Shown in pieces: positions 24,011-34,913 of a DNA stretch of 64,000 nucleotides. Positions within the stretch are counted from its first letter, which is position 1. Each line of letters begins with the position of its first letter. The translations under genes were made by a program, and so were the position numbers. The stretch lies in assembly GCA_029204225.1 (NCBI GenBank), contig CM055106.1:18300149-18364148 (forward strand), in the 5' to 3' direction. The notes beneath the pieces were generated by a model. That model made no database searches. It saw only the letters and a program-made list of their open reading frames with translations, and was not told where the DNA came from. The stretch comes from Diphasiastrum complanatum (Eukaryota > Streptophyta > Lycopodiopsida > Lycopodiales > Lycopodiaceae).

Positions 24011-25499
24011 ATTGATTTTATAAGTTGAATACCTTGCCAATATAAAGTTTGACTGAGCTTGGTCGACGAGCGAGCTTCATAGCCAAATTTTATTTTCAAT
24101 GCTCTAGTATAATATTTGTGACTCCATGATTCCACAAGATCATGTTTTTTTTTTTGAAGTCTGCTTCCATAACATCTATTTGATGATGTCAGACTACTCA
24201 TAATGCTAACAAAAAAATTTGTGGAACATTATAATGGTTTTTGGCTTTGTATCAAGGTTATTTTATTGAGTGACAAATATAATACAATCGACAAATATGA
24301 AATAATATTGTGAGGAAGTTTGGAGGTGGAGCCTTACACTTTTATAACAACAACTAGAAAAAACCAAGCTCAACAATAATCCAAAGCTTAAGAGCCAACA
24401 TTCATGTAAAATTACAGGCAAGAGATGAATGCATAAGGAACTAAGGTGATTTTGCAACAAAGTAAGATAATTGCTATGCTAATTTCCACATTACTTCTCT
24501 TAACCTCACACTCCCACCACATCCACACACTGCATCTAACACAAAATTTGATGTGCACAATAGAAAGTAAAAAAACTTGCACAAGTAAACTGATAGCATG
24601 TGGACCCCCAAAATTACTCTCTTGTATTATGAACCATCACATTGAGTACATTGCACTTCTCTTATCATGATTTACACCCAACTTTACAAGTTAAGCACAT
24701 TATCAGAATTCAAGTATAACTTTATAATTTGTACAAAAAATAGCTCTAGGCCTAGGTTAACCAATAAGGTTTTTAAGATTAAGTAAGTCTAATTTTAGTA
24801 AGATCACAACTTGGAGTACTTATACACATAGGATGCCAAGCGGGCTTTTTTTTTTAGATTTTTTTTTTTTCAAAAAACAAAATGTTATCCATGATCGTTG
24901 TGTGCCACCTTGATGAATACTCATGGGTTTTGTTGGGCTAGCTTACTCGGTCTTGCACTTCAACTGGCAATAAGAATAGAGACGTGACTATTGCATTTTT
25001 TTGGGTTTGAAGGTTAGTGTAAGAATTGGTGCTAGATTAGCATGGATTGGTGTTAGATTGATGGATCATAAGTATATCTAATCATCATTGTTGTATTACG
25101 TAAAATAAATGCCTATCTAAACAAGCATATTACCACTATACACAGATTGAAAGACAATAAAATACATTATAATATGTCTCATAGCTAGCATTGCCTTTTT
25201 AATAGAAAATACATTGGTCCCCCATGCAAATTCTTTAATTCCAATAAATACTAAACTAAAATGATAAAATTGTGTTGAAATAATTGGTTATAACAAGCTC
25301 CTCTGCTACCTCTACTTCAACCATTTGAATCAAACAATTAGAATTTTTTTTAGCTACCAACCTTAATATCAAACAAGTCGATAAAAGATACCATATGCTA
25401 GTGTATTATCTTCCCTACACATTCATGCATCTCATTCTTGATAAAATTTTAGATAATGACAGTTACCTAGGACCTTCTAAATTTAGGAACAAGAACTTG
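24011..25499. other. AT-rich stretch without recognisable features
   Basis: Short frames only, all in low-complexity AT-rich sequence. I see no domain, LTR ends or tandem repeats here. Confidence 0.5.
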
Positions 25500-25830
25500 G
25501 TTGCACAAATTTCTTTAAGCCTCCAAGCCCATTACATGTCTACCAAAAGATGAAGTAGCCTGTAGTAACACACCAGTACTAGTAGTGAAGTCAACAAGCA
25601 CATCACTAGGGTTAGTGACTTCAGACCACTTACCATGAGTCTGTTCGAAATACTGGCAACAACACAAGGTGATGCACATCTCATTAACACACCATGAATG
25701 TACTGGAGGCTTATAGGGCCTACCCATGAATGTTCAATTGACTCTTCCAACAAGAGCAGTCCACTTAGAATGTCAACTTCAACCATTGCAAGGGCCTTAC
25801 CAAACTTAAAGTTACAATTATTCATGATAT
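25500..25830 (-). other. Short minus-strand frames, unrecognised
   Basis: Two overlapping minus-strand frames occur (one with D-V-L-V-D-F-T-T-S-T-G-V-L-L, one with A-L-A-M-V-E-V-D-I-L-S-G-L-L). They may be frames of one decayed protein. The adjacent gypsy RT/RNase H relic suggests retroelement origin, but no family is recognised. Confidence 0.3.
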
Positions 25831-25989
25831 ATACCTTCCCATCAGTTAAAATAGCAATGATCGACTTATACAGTGCTTTCTTATTTCAACGGCACCACGT
25901 GTGCTTAGTTCTAGAGTTATCGGGCCGTCTTTTTTTTACGAGCCCTTTGAGTGCTTTTAAGCAACTTATCTTTGTACTTACTTCTCAGT

Positions 25990-26720
25990 TGAATATACAG
26001 TTTGTGGAGAGCAGTTCTGTTGTCTTGTCTTGTTGCACTTGATGTTGTGATGAGGTGATTGATCCGGTCGGGTGTTTAGTAGTATCCTTTGCCCAAACGG
26101 GGGTATAGTCAACTTGAAATATAATGGCATTAGGTAAATCATCGTTGACGCCTTGGTCCGGAGTTGGTAGATAAAGGATTCGAGACGCCCTTTCAAACAG
26201 CAATCCAAATCTCAAACTCGCGTAACAACAGGATCCATCGAGTAATACGACTGGTTGTGCAAGTTTTATTGATAAGATAGAGAAGTGCTAGATGATCAGT
26301 GAAGAATGCAAAAAGTTTTTCCAAGAGATAATGGCAAAACTTCTATATACCATTGCTAAAGCTTCATGGTCAGTAGTGGTGTAATTGATTTCAGTGGGGA
26401 TCAATTGTCTACTAAGGAATCAGATTGGATAATCCTTCTTGAATTCTCCCGGTTGGGTGAGCACTGCTCCGATGGCATACTTGGATGCATCGGTATGTAC
26501 ATGAAATTCCTTGGAGTAATCAGGAGCCCATAAAATAAGTGCATTGCTGAGGGCCTCCTTTAACTAAATGAATGTGACTCGTTGTTCATCAGTCCATTTG
26601 GGAACGACAACCACCTTATAAATTAATCGTGTTTTATTAGCGAAATCGAGAATAAAGTAGCGATAATAATTGGCATAACAGAGGTAGCCTTAAATGCTCA
26701 TATTCGAGGCACTTATGTAT
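25990..26720 (-). pseudogene. gypsy RT/RNase H relic
   Basis: On the minus strand: A-N-Y-Y-R-Y near 26660, then F-H-V-H-T-D-A-S-K-Y-A-I-G-A-V-L-T-Q (RNase H start), L-S-R-Q-L, and E-I-N-Y-T-T-T-D-H-E-A-L-A-M-V-Y. Downstream, F-Q-V-D-Y-T-P-V-W-A matches the F-Q-I-D-A-T-P-L-W-A segment of element C. RNase H would degrade the RNA strand during reverse transcription. The rest of the element is missing. Confidence 0.82.
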
Positions 26721-27009
26721 AAATATGTGATGGATTTGCCATCCAATTATGAGTAGATTTGAGATCTTTCTTCATGACTAGTTTTGCTCTACAATTTGCA
26801 GCTATAGCATAGGTATAGTAAGTCAATTTCTGCATAGTCCTTTTGAATTGCATTGGAAAAGTGCCAAAAGTATGCATCCACTTCAAGTACCATAAACTTT
26901 GGTATCTTATATGGAGGATCTAACATTGACTTGAAAGCATTCTCATATTCTAATTTTTACGTAACAAAGTGAATTAAAATTGCAAAAGTTCCTTTATTAC
27001 ATTCATTTG

Positions 27010-27390
27010 TGGTGGGGTTGTCTCTTGGCTTTCCAAAAAATGAGAAAGTATTTCACCATCTTCAACAGATTTTGAGTACAAGGCACTAACTCTCACTGCC
27101 AAGGAAGTTCTCTAGCTAAAGATGTTGCTAATGGAACTTCATATTGAGCAGGTCCCTACCATCTATTGTAACAACCAAATAGTCAAACAACCTACCACCA
27201 ATCCAATTTCTCATGTTAGGTGCAAGCACATTGAAATTGCTCATCATTTTGTGAGAAAGATGATGCAAGCAAAAGAGATTCAAATCCAACATGTTTCTCC
27301 TTTATAATGTAATTTTCACATTCTCACTAAATCCTTGCCAAGAGATCCATTTACCACATTGCATCCTACCACCATTATGTTGTCTGTGTC
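27010..27390 (+). pseudogene. copia RNase H C-terminal fragment
   Basis: The frame reads V-S-W-L-S-K-K, S-I-S-P-S-S-T, E-Y-K-A-L-T-L-T-A-K-E-V-L, then C-N-N-Q and K-H-I-E-I-A-H-H-F-V-R-K, the canonical end of copia RNase H. A TAG sits where Trp or Gln stands in other copies. No RT is attached upstream. Confidence 0.82.
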
Positions 27391-27404
27391 TTAATTCACA
27401 TAGG

Positions 27405-27570
27405 TGAGAAGCATTCTCTATGTGATGTCATGTTTCATCAAACTCTTGAGTTTTCATACCAATCATTCTGATTTGAGATTTTTTTTAAAACTTCATCAAG
27501 GCATACCAATCATTCTCTGTGTGATGAAGCTCTTGAGTCTACACACCAATCAGTCTCATTTGAGATTTTA
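27405..27570 (+). repeat. Imperfect tandem duplication (~85 bp unit)
   Basis: The phrase ATTCTCTATGTGATG ... ACTCTTGAG ... ACCAATCA ... TTTGAGATTTT occurs twice in a row with substitutions. It follows the copia RNase H end and is probably its 3' untranslated part. Confidence 0.6.
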
Positions 27571-28305
27571 TAATATCAATCTCCCTCCTCCAATATCATC
27601 ACCAAATTGATGTATGTACATCAACTACTAACATGGTAAGGAATTCAACTATTTATAGCTAGTGTAGGCGACATTTGGGAGGTTCTAGACTAGGCTTAAG
27701 CCCTAAATCTACACCATCCATCAAATCAATGTTCTAGATTGAGTAGCTTGACAATAACCACATAGTCTTATGAAATAATCATGTGGCCCCCCTCCACATG
27801 ATTTGCACACATTTGGCCTGTACTTTGACCCTTGGTCAAACTATTTGAAATTTTCATATTTAGGCCTCAAGTTGATATTTGCCAATTTGAACTATTTTTT
27901 TACAGATTCTAGGAGGATGGGTTACAAGGGTTGGTCAATAGTGGAGGGAAAGTTGATCTACTAAAACAAAGTAAAGCATTTTCTATATTATGTTTGTGGA
28001 TGGCCAAGTCACCATCTGTTTTGGGGGAAGTGACAACTTCCATTTGAGTAGGGTGTGAATTTTGTCTCGTAGGAATTTCTTGAAGCTTCTTGAGGTAGAT
28101 ATACTTAACAAACTTATAGAATAGAGAATAAGGGAGGCAAAGCAAACAAGATATGAGGATAGGATTTGTTTAAAAGCTACGACTCTTCAGGGTAGATGGA
28201 TCCATCCTTATCTAAACCCGAACAACGTGCGTTGATCCTCAAAACAACACCTTATTGTTGGGGGTATTCCCAACAAAGTGTAAATAAATAAAATCCTCCA
28301 ATAAA

Positions 28306-29037
28306 ATGTGTTGCGAGGGCATGGCATCTTGCGTGTTCAAGCCAATGTACGTCCTCCACATCGGAGCAGCATGGGAAAGTGAGGAACACAACATTACTTT
28401 GCCAATCAAACACAAGAGATACAAGGACGAGGCGACAATGGTAGATGGAGAATCGGGTGTCAATCCGATCTCCACTACTTTGTACGAAAAATGGGGATTA
28501 CAAGGATTGAAGCCAGCCAGATTCGCCATCAAGCTAGCAGATCAATCCTGTGTGAAACCAAAAGGTGTAGTTGTTGCTGATATTCCCGTAAAGATAGCAG
28601 GCATGCAGTATGTGATTACTTTTGTGGTCATGGATATATCTGAATCTCCATCTGCATACCGTATTTTACTGGGAAGACCATGGTTGAGGGCTGCGCACGT
28701 AGTACACAACTGGGGTACAAGGAAACTCACCTTCGAGAATAGAGAACAGGCTTTAAAGGTAGATCCAACCACATGGGCGGTGAGACCTATTGCACCCAAA
28801 GTTGATGACGGATCATCCACGACAGGTCATACAATTGACCGCTCAAGGCCAGCCAAGGGAGGTCACTATCATTCAGAGACGGATGTCATGAGATGGACGG
28901 ATGCATTAGCAACTATTGACTGCCAGACATGTCAATATGAATCAGATCCAGAACCGAGTACATCTTCACCCAAATGTTACACTATGGACACACCAATCAC
29001 ATATGATAAACGTAGCATGGCTGTCAACAAAGCCGAT
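28306..29037 (+). pseudogene. gypsy protease and linker (element B)
   Basis: An open frame of 244 codons. V-D-G-E-S-G-V-N near 28440 corresponds to the D-G/S-G-S-G-V-N active site of plant gypsy retropepsins, though with Glu in the triad region. V-K-I-A-G-M-Q-Y and L-L-G-R-P-W-L-R-A-A-H-V follow. The C-terminal part, with A-L-A-T-I-D-C, is the same linker as in element A. Confidence 0.8.
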
Positions 29038-29490
29038 TGAGAACCTAGTGGAGGATGATCTAGTCCCTTGGCGACATGCTCTAACTTATAATAAGGAGAT
29101 TGAGCTGAATGATGAACAAGTCCTACACCACATGGACCCAGATCGTTACAGAACCAAGAAGGTTCTAGCTCAACCACCACAAAGCTCTGCTATGGTGAAA
29201 GTCTCAAGGATCTAACCACCCAAGGCACCTGCGAATAAGAAGAATTAGTTGAAGCAACGCTACAACCAGGTGATCCGATGAAGTGACCTACCCGAAGAGG
29301 CAATAGCTACAGTAGACGTTGATATTCGCAACCATGAGGCGAATGTCACAACAGTCCCAAAGAAAGACAACAAGGATGAACCCACCAAAATGACAAAAAA
29401 GAGCAAGAAGAAGGTGTTGGATTCCTTGAAGTCAATCAAGTTGGACTCGGATACAGCGTCATCTTCTACATAGGTGACATAAGATAAAAA
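29038..29490 (+). pseudogene. Element B protease-RT linker, decayed
   Basis: Frame-shifted continuation of the linker: L-V-P-W-R-H-A-L-T-Y-N and H-M-D-P-D-R match the equivalent part of element A at 240-330. Beyond 29220 it becomes Lys-rich with stops. Confidence 0.6.
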
Positions 29491-30850
29491 ATGACCAGTC
29501 GAGCCAAGATCAATATGCTGAAAGAGGAATTTCGACGAGCTTCAGTTCATGAGATGTCTGATACTTTCAAGAATTATACATTGGACGACGTGGTAATCAT
29601 GATGCCGCAAGCCCAACGAGAACCTGATCAAAGTCAGGAACCAGCGGAACAAGTCTTCGAGGGACCTGCGCGAACACAGTCGATGAATCTTGCGGAACTA
29701 GGAGAAGAAGAAAGGATAGTGCATGTGGGAGAGCAGTTAACACACATGCAGTTCAAGAGACTACGATCCTTGTTGGTGGAATATAAAGACTGTTTTGCCT
29801 GGAGCTATAGTGATCTAAAGGGCATTCCGCCAACAGTAGTCCAACACACCATACCTTTGGTGGACGGAGTAGTCCCCAAGGTAAGCTGTTACTACCGCTG
29901 CAACCTGAATTATACAGACTGATCAAGCAAGAATTGCAGAAACTTATGGATGCAAATTTCATTTACGAAATCGAACACACGGAATGGGTATCGCCGATAG
30001 TTATAGTACCCAAGAAGAATGGCAAAATGCGTATCTGTGTGAATCTGAAAGCGCTTAATGCAGTCACCAAGAAGGACCATTTTCTTTTACCATTTACGAA
30101 AAGTGTCCTCGATAGAGTAGCTGGTGACGAAGCCTACAGTTTTATGGACAGCTTCAGCGGCTACAACCAGGTGAAAATAGTCCCCCAGGACCAGCACAAG
30201 ACAACATTCGCCACAGAATGGGGAACTTATGCCTATAAAGTGATGCCATTCAAACTTTGCAATGCCCCAAGCACTTTCCAGCGAGTCATGTAGGCGGCAT
30301 TCAAAGATTACTTGCAAAGATTTTTGGAATTTTTCTTGGACGATTTGTGCGTGCATGGACCAGATCCAGAACACTTATCCAATTTGGAGAAGGTGCGACA
30401 AAAATGCCACAAATACCAGATCTCCTTGAATCTAGAAAAATGTCAATTTTGGGTGACGCATGGCTTAATACTCGGCCATATAGTGTCAAGACACGGGATC
30501 GCCACGGATCTATCAAAGAGCAGGATCATTGTTGATCTACCACCACCGGGGACGATCCGCGAGGTCTACATTTTTATGGGTCATGCTAACTATTATAGGA
30601 TCTTCATTCTTGACTTTACGGAGTTAGCAAGACCAATTTACAAGCTCACAACAGATCCACATTGGAATGAGGAAGCTCTAAAGGCTTTCCAGAAGATTAA
30701 GGATGCATTGGTCTCAGCACCAATCCTACGACCACCCAATTGGTCCATTGAGTTCCACGTGCATACGGACACATCGAAGTATGCAGTTGGAGCAGTCTTA
30801 ACCCAGCTAGGTGAACACAAATTTTTTTTTCCAATCCGATTTGCAAGCTG
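29491..30850 (+). pseudogene. gypsy reverse transcriptase (element B)
   Basis: Leading part: Y-K-D-C-F-A-W-S-Y near 29790 and V-V-Q-H-T-I-P-L. The RT core follows from 29934: E-W-V-S-P-I-V-I-V-P-K-K-N-G-K, F-M-D-S-F-S-G-Y-N-Q, N-A-P-S-T-F-Q-R-V-M, and the catalytic F-L-D-D-L near 30339, then L-G-H-I-V-S and Y-Y-R-I-F. RNase H begins at F-H-V-H-T-D-T-S-K-Y-A. The frame is broken after N-L-N-Y (29920) and by a TAG at 30291 where Gln is found in element C. The catalytic Asp pair is intact. Confidence 0.88.
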
Positions 30851-32289
30851 ACAACTCAGTGATACAGAAATGAATTATTCAATACAGACCATCAACCCTT
30901 GCTACATCTCGTTAATAAAACTTGCAACACCGAGAGAATCACCAGATGGCTCCTGTTGTTGTTGGAATTTGATTTTCGAATAGTAGTTCGCAAGGAAAAA
31001 CAACACTACATGGCAGATCATGTGTCACGAATCAAGGGAAAGGAGATTGCAACCCAACCCGTTGATGAGCTGGTAGATGCTGCCTTATTTTACGTGGATA
31101 CAGTACCAGAATGGGCTGCCGACATTGTTGAATATCTAATGCGGGCCCAACCAGACACATCACTACCAAAGACAGAACAGCGGAAATTGATCTTGAAAGC
31201 TAGACCTTATCAGCTGATTGTCGGCCAGTTGTACCGAAGAGGTCCAGATGGAATTCTTCGGCGGTGTATTCTTTCTCATGAGACTACCCAGATCATTTCG
31301 CTTTCACATGAAGGCATGGGTGGAGGTCATTTTGCATCTGACATTACAGTTCATAAGATCCTGCAATCAGGATGTTGGTGGCCAACGATTCATAAAGACA
31401 CAGAGGAATGCTTGAAAAAGTGCGATGTGTGCCAAAGGGCAAGGAGACCAACGAGGCTGAACTATGATCTACTGCACCCAGTCTTAGCCCAAGCACCATT
31501 CAAAAAATGGGGACTGAATTATATTGGTCCAATTCACCCTGCGACAAGGAGTTCCCAGGCTCGATACATAATCGTAGCCACAGACTACCTCACCAAATGG
31601 GTTGAAGCCAAGGCAGTAAGAGTAGCTGATGCTAGGAAGCCATTTCATCAACGAGACCATCAAGGTCCTGTTGGAAGAATTCTTCGCGATCCACAGAACC
31701 ACTACGCCTTATTATCCTCATGGTAATGGGCAAGCAGAATCATTCAATAAGATCTTGTGTAGCGTGCTCACGAAAACAGTTGAAGCTAGCAGATCAGATT
31801 GGGAACACAAGTTGCATGCTGCACTGTGGGCATTCAGGACAGCATATAAAGGGAGCATTGATCAAACACCCTTCCAATTGGTATATGGTCAGGATGCTAT
31901 GATGCCAGTAGAGTTTTTAGCTCCTTCATTAAGGATTGCCACCGCGCAACATCTTAATGAGTCCAAATCTCTACAGCTACGCCACGAAGCTCTGCATAAA
32001 CTCTGTGAAACACGCTTACTAGTTGTGCATGCACTGGCAGCTGAAAAGAAAAGACGCAAGGCTTGGCATGATCGCAGATTACAAAAGAAGGATCTTCATT
32101 CAGGAGATCTGGTCCTGATGTATAAAACCAAGGTGATCAAGGGGAAGTTAAAATTCACGGGCGAAGGTCCTTATAGGATCAAGGAAATTCTTAATCATGG
32201 GGCCGTGAACTTAGAATAGCTTGATGGGACACCCTTCGACACACCCATCAACGGTAGCCGGTTGCACAAGTACTGGCCACCACAATAAG
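30851..32289 (+). pseudogene. gypsy RNase H remnant and integrase (element B)
   Basis: RNase H is internally deleted near 30870, rejoining at T-D-H-Q-P-L-L. Integrase then has the H-H-C-C zinc domain (H-E-G-M-G-G-G-H-F, later C-D-V-C-Q), and the core with Y-I-G-P-I-H-P and D-Y-L-T-K-W-V-E-A. A shift near 31640 removes the central core Asp region; the frame resumes with Y-Y-P-H-G-N-G-Q-A-E-S, which supplies the catalytic Glu. The end is G-P-Y-R-I and R-L-H-K-Y-W. Integrase would insert the cDNA; this copy cannot. Confidence 0.85.
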
Positions 32290-32689
32290 ACAGATCCAGA
32301 TTGGGGGTGGCACATTACAAAAAGCTAATCTACTCAGCCATCACCGCTAGATCTAAGGAGATCAAGCCAAATCAAGCTAAATCCATCAAGATTCAGCTAG
32401 ATCTGGCAAGATCGGAAAAATTCATCAGAATCCAAGGAGGATCCAGATCCTGATAGGGTCAAAACGGAAGCAAATAATCAGATTGACTGAGGGATCTACT
32501 ACCAAGAATCCATCAGAACTTTCAGACTACCAACAGTCAGATCAAGTCTGGATGAAGCTGATTACCAGTTTACAAAAGTTAAAAATTAAAAAATCTCAAG
32601 ATCTCGTCAAAAAACACTCTGAAGGGGCACTTTTTTCATGATTTTTTGAGATTCCCTGGGAGATAGCTCTTGAAAATTGGATAGTCACC

Positions 32690-33010
32690 AGATATGACCT
32701 AGATGCATCCATAAAAATCTCTACGAGAGTTCCTGATGGAGGAATCATCATTTTTTAGTGTATGCGAGACTTTTCAGAAGCAAAATTTTCAGGGCCCTCG
32801 CAGAGCATCAAGATCAACTTACCAACTCTCGCAAGGTGCCTAAATGGAATCAGAGGAGTGAAATTAGCCTACCTAAATGGTTTGATCTTGAAAATCCAAT
32901 CATAGGAACAAGTTGTGCAAGAGATCACTTTCTGCGAGAGTTGAACCCTCGCAGACAGCCTGAACCCTCGCATAGTAGTCAAATCACTTTCTGAACTCTC
33001 GCAGACTTTC
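32690..33010 (+). repeat. CTCTCGCAGA-type repeats in element B 3' region
   Basis: At least eight scattered copies of a CTCTCGCAGA-like motif occur (about 32720, 32763, 32795, 32826, 32930, 32948, 32965, 32997), spaced irregularly. They lie between integrase and the extra ORF. No protein-coding frame uses them consistently. Confidence 0.6.
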
Positions 33011-33370
33011 CTGAGGTCTTAGAATTTTGTGAAGAAAAAGCCTGCAAAAATCTGGGTGGAACTGAACAAGGGAAAGTGAATTTTACCTAATACGCACTCT
33101 AAATTCCGCTATATAAGGGCTGAATTTGAGTGAATTGTCACCTTTGCTAGCGAAGCTCTGCCGAAATTTCCACTGAAAATACCAAGTTTTCTGTTTTCCA
33201 CCAAACTTCCTACCACCTATCATCTGCTCATATCAAACACCGATCTGCACTCTGAACTACAAGCATTGTCATCCAACACTCATTATTCTCAATTTTCTAC
33301 TGTTTCCTTTCATTTTCCACCATTTTTTCTACTTTTTTGACTTTTTCAACCACTAATCATCATTGCTAAC

Positions 33371-34634
33371 ATGGCCTCCTCATCCTCTGAAGACTCTGGC
33401 ACCAAACAGGTGATCCAACATGACATCCCCAAGGCCACGCAGATTTGGCCTCTACCCTCTGACACTTTGATCCAACCATGACTGCAGACAGCCGGGCCCC
33501 TCCTTGAAGCAATGGGTTTTTACTCGGTGCTCTTCCATTCTGAGATTAACATGGGCCTCGCCCTTCACGCTTACGCCACCTAGGATGAGGACAAGGCTCG
33601 TTTCCACTTCCTATACCAAGGTACCACGTACAAGGTTAGGATTAACGCTGACTCGATGATCACCATTGGCATTATATTCGGTGATCGTCAACCCATCTCC
33701 CATCGCCACGCCAAAGCTCTGATCAAACCATTTGTCACCCAAAACACACCAGAAATTTCCTTCCAGACTAACAATGGTTACCTGATAGAAGCTATCACGG
33801 AACCCATCATTCAGGCAGCTGCGCATCTGTTGAATAACTTTCTGGTTATTTTAACATTTCGAAAGGACATAATCTAGTCTAAAAAAAGATAAGAAGCTCG
33901 TCTGGTTAGCTCAATTTGCACCGGACACAAGGCCGCTTTCCCAATTAAAGATGAATCTTCTACGACGTCAGGTGCAAATTTATAGCCAAACCCTGAACAG
34001 CTACCAGGCGGAGTTCAATAAATATCTGGCAAGCGTAACACAAGAGCTCACCCAGGCCAAGCAAGCCCTCAAGGCATGTCAGAAATACATGGAAATGAAG
34101 GCCCAGCCCTCTCCCATGGTAATTCCACCGCCACCTAATTTTGACGCTGCACATGCTAGTACCAGCCAAGATCAGAGCCAATAGGCAGCCGGGGGATTTC
34201 AACCAGATCAAGGGTTCGAAGGCCAGGACCAAGGGCAGACAGATGCGGCCGTTGAGACGCGCGACCAGAGCCAAGACGCAACCACCGGCCATGGCCAAGC
34301 AACATCATCCAGAGGGTCACGAACGATATCTGCCAGTCGGGCCTTCCGAAGACCGAAATCCGTGGAGGAAAACATCAATGAATTTTTATCCAAATATCTC
34401 CACGAGTCATCAAGAGGCGGCTGGCAGTTATCATTCTCAGCTCAGACCATCAAGGGAAAAGAACTACAAGCCTTACTCGCCCTCCAACCACAACCGGAGT
34501 GGCGACAACAGTTATTTGAGAGAGACCCTGCGGCCATCAGGGCTTATGTGACGAGTCCGCAACAGTTACGGGTGAACGCACATTTTCTGCCATGTCCAAG
34601 AAGATCCAAATGGGCGGAATGCGGCACTCCTTAG
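33371..34634 (+). pseudogene. Extra ORF behind integrase (element B)
   Basis: It opens at ATG 33371 with M-A-S-S-S-S-E-D-S-G. A similar start (M-S-S-N-Q-S-S-S-S-D-D) stands at the same place in element C. The frame is cut by a TGA near 33479 and a TAG near 33582, and shifted later. The middle has F-H-F-L-Y-Q-G-T-T-Y-K-V, suggestive of the plant 'putative transposon protein' domain, followed by a Gln-rich part, then E-E-N-I-N-E-F-L-S-K-Y. Function unknown; extra ORFs of this kind occur in Tat-type elements. Confidence 0.5.
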
Positions 34635-34913
34635 TTCTACTGATAATCTTGAATCAGATGGCCACAGATTGAGAGAACTAATCTAAAAAATGGAATATTT
34701 TCTCCTTTTGGAGAGAATACATACCATAGAAACTTGCCCATCTCCCTATTGGAATTTCAGATTCTTGAGCCAAGTTTCCATTCCTCTCTTGTATTCATTC
34801 ACTATGGCTTGGGGGTGAAGTAGTTAGGGTATTGACTAGCCTCTTCATGTTGGTTGGGTGGTTTATGCTCCACATGTGTCCTTTTGGTTTGCATGTGATT
34901 GATCTGAGTCAGA

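Larger units (their letters stand above)
28306..34634 (+). mobile_element. Ty3/gypsy element B (protease to integrase, repeats, extra ORF)
   Basis: Order on the plus strand: protease, linker, RT, RNase H (deleted), integrase ending near 32289, a repeat-bearing untranslated segment, then an extra ORF (33371-34634). RT-RH-INT order marks Ty3/gypsy. The layout with a variable repeat region and extra ORF behind integrase is like the Tat/Ogre group. Neither LTR is identified, and gag is missing or undetected upstream. Multiple stops and shifts make it non-autonomous. Confidence 0.8.
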
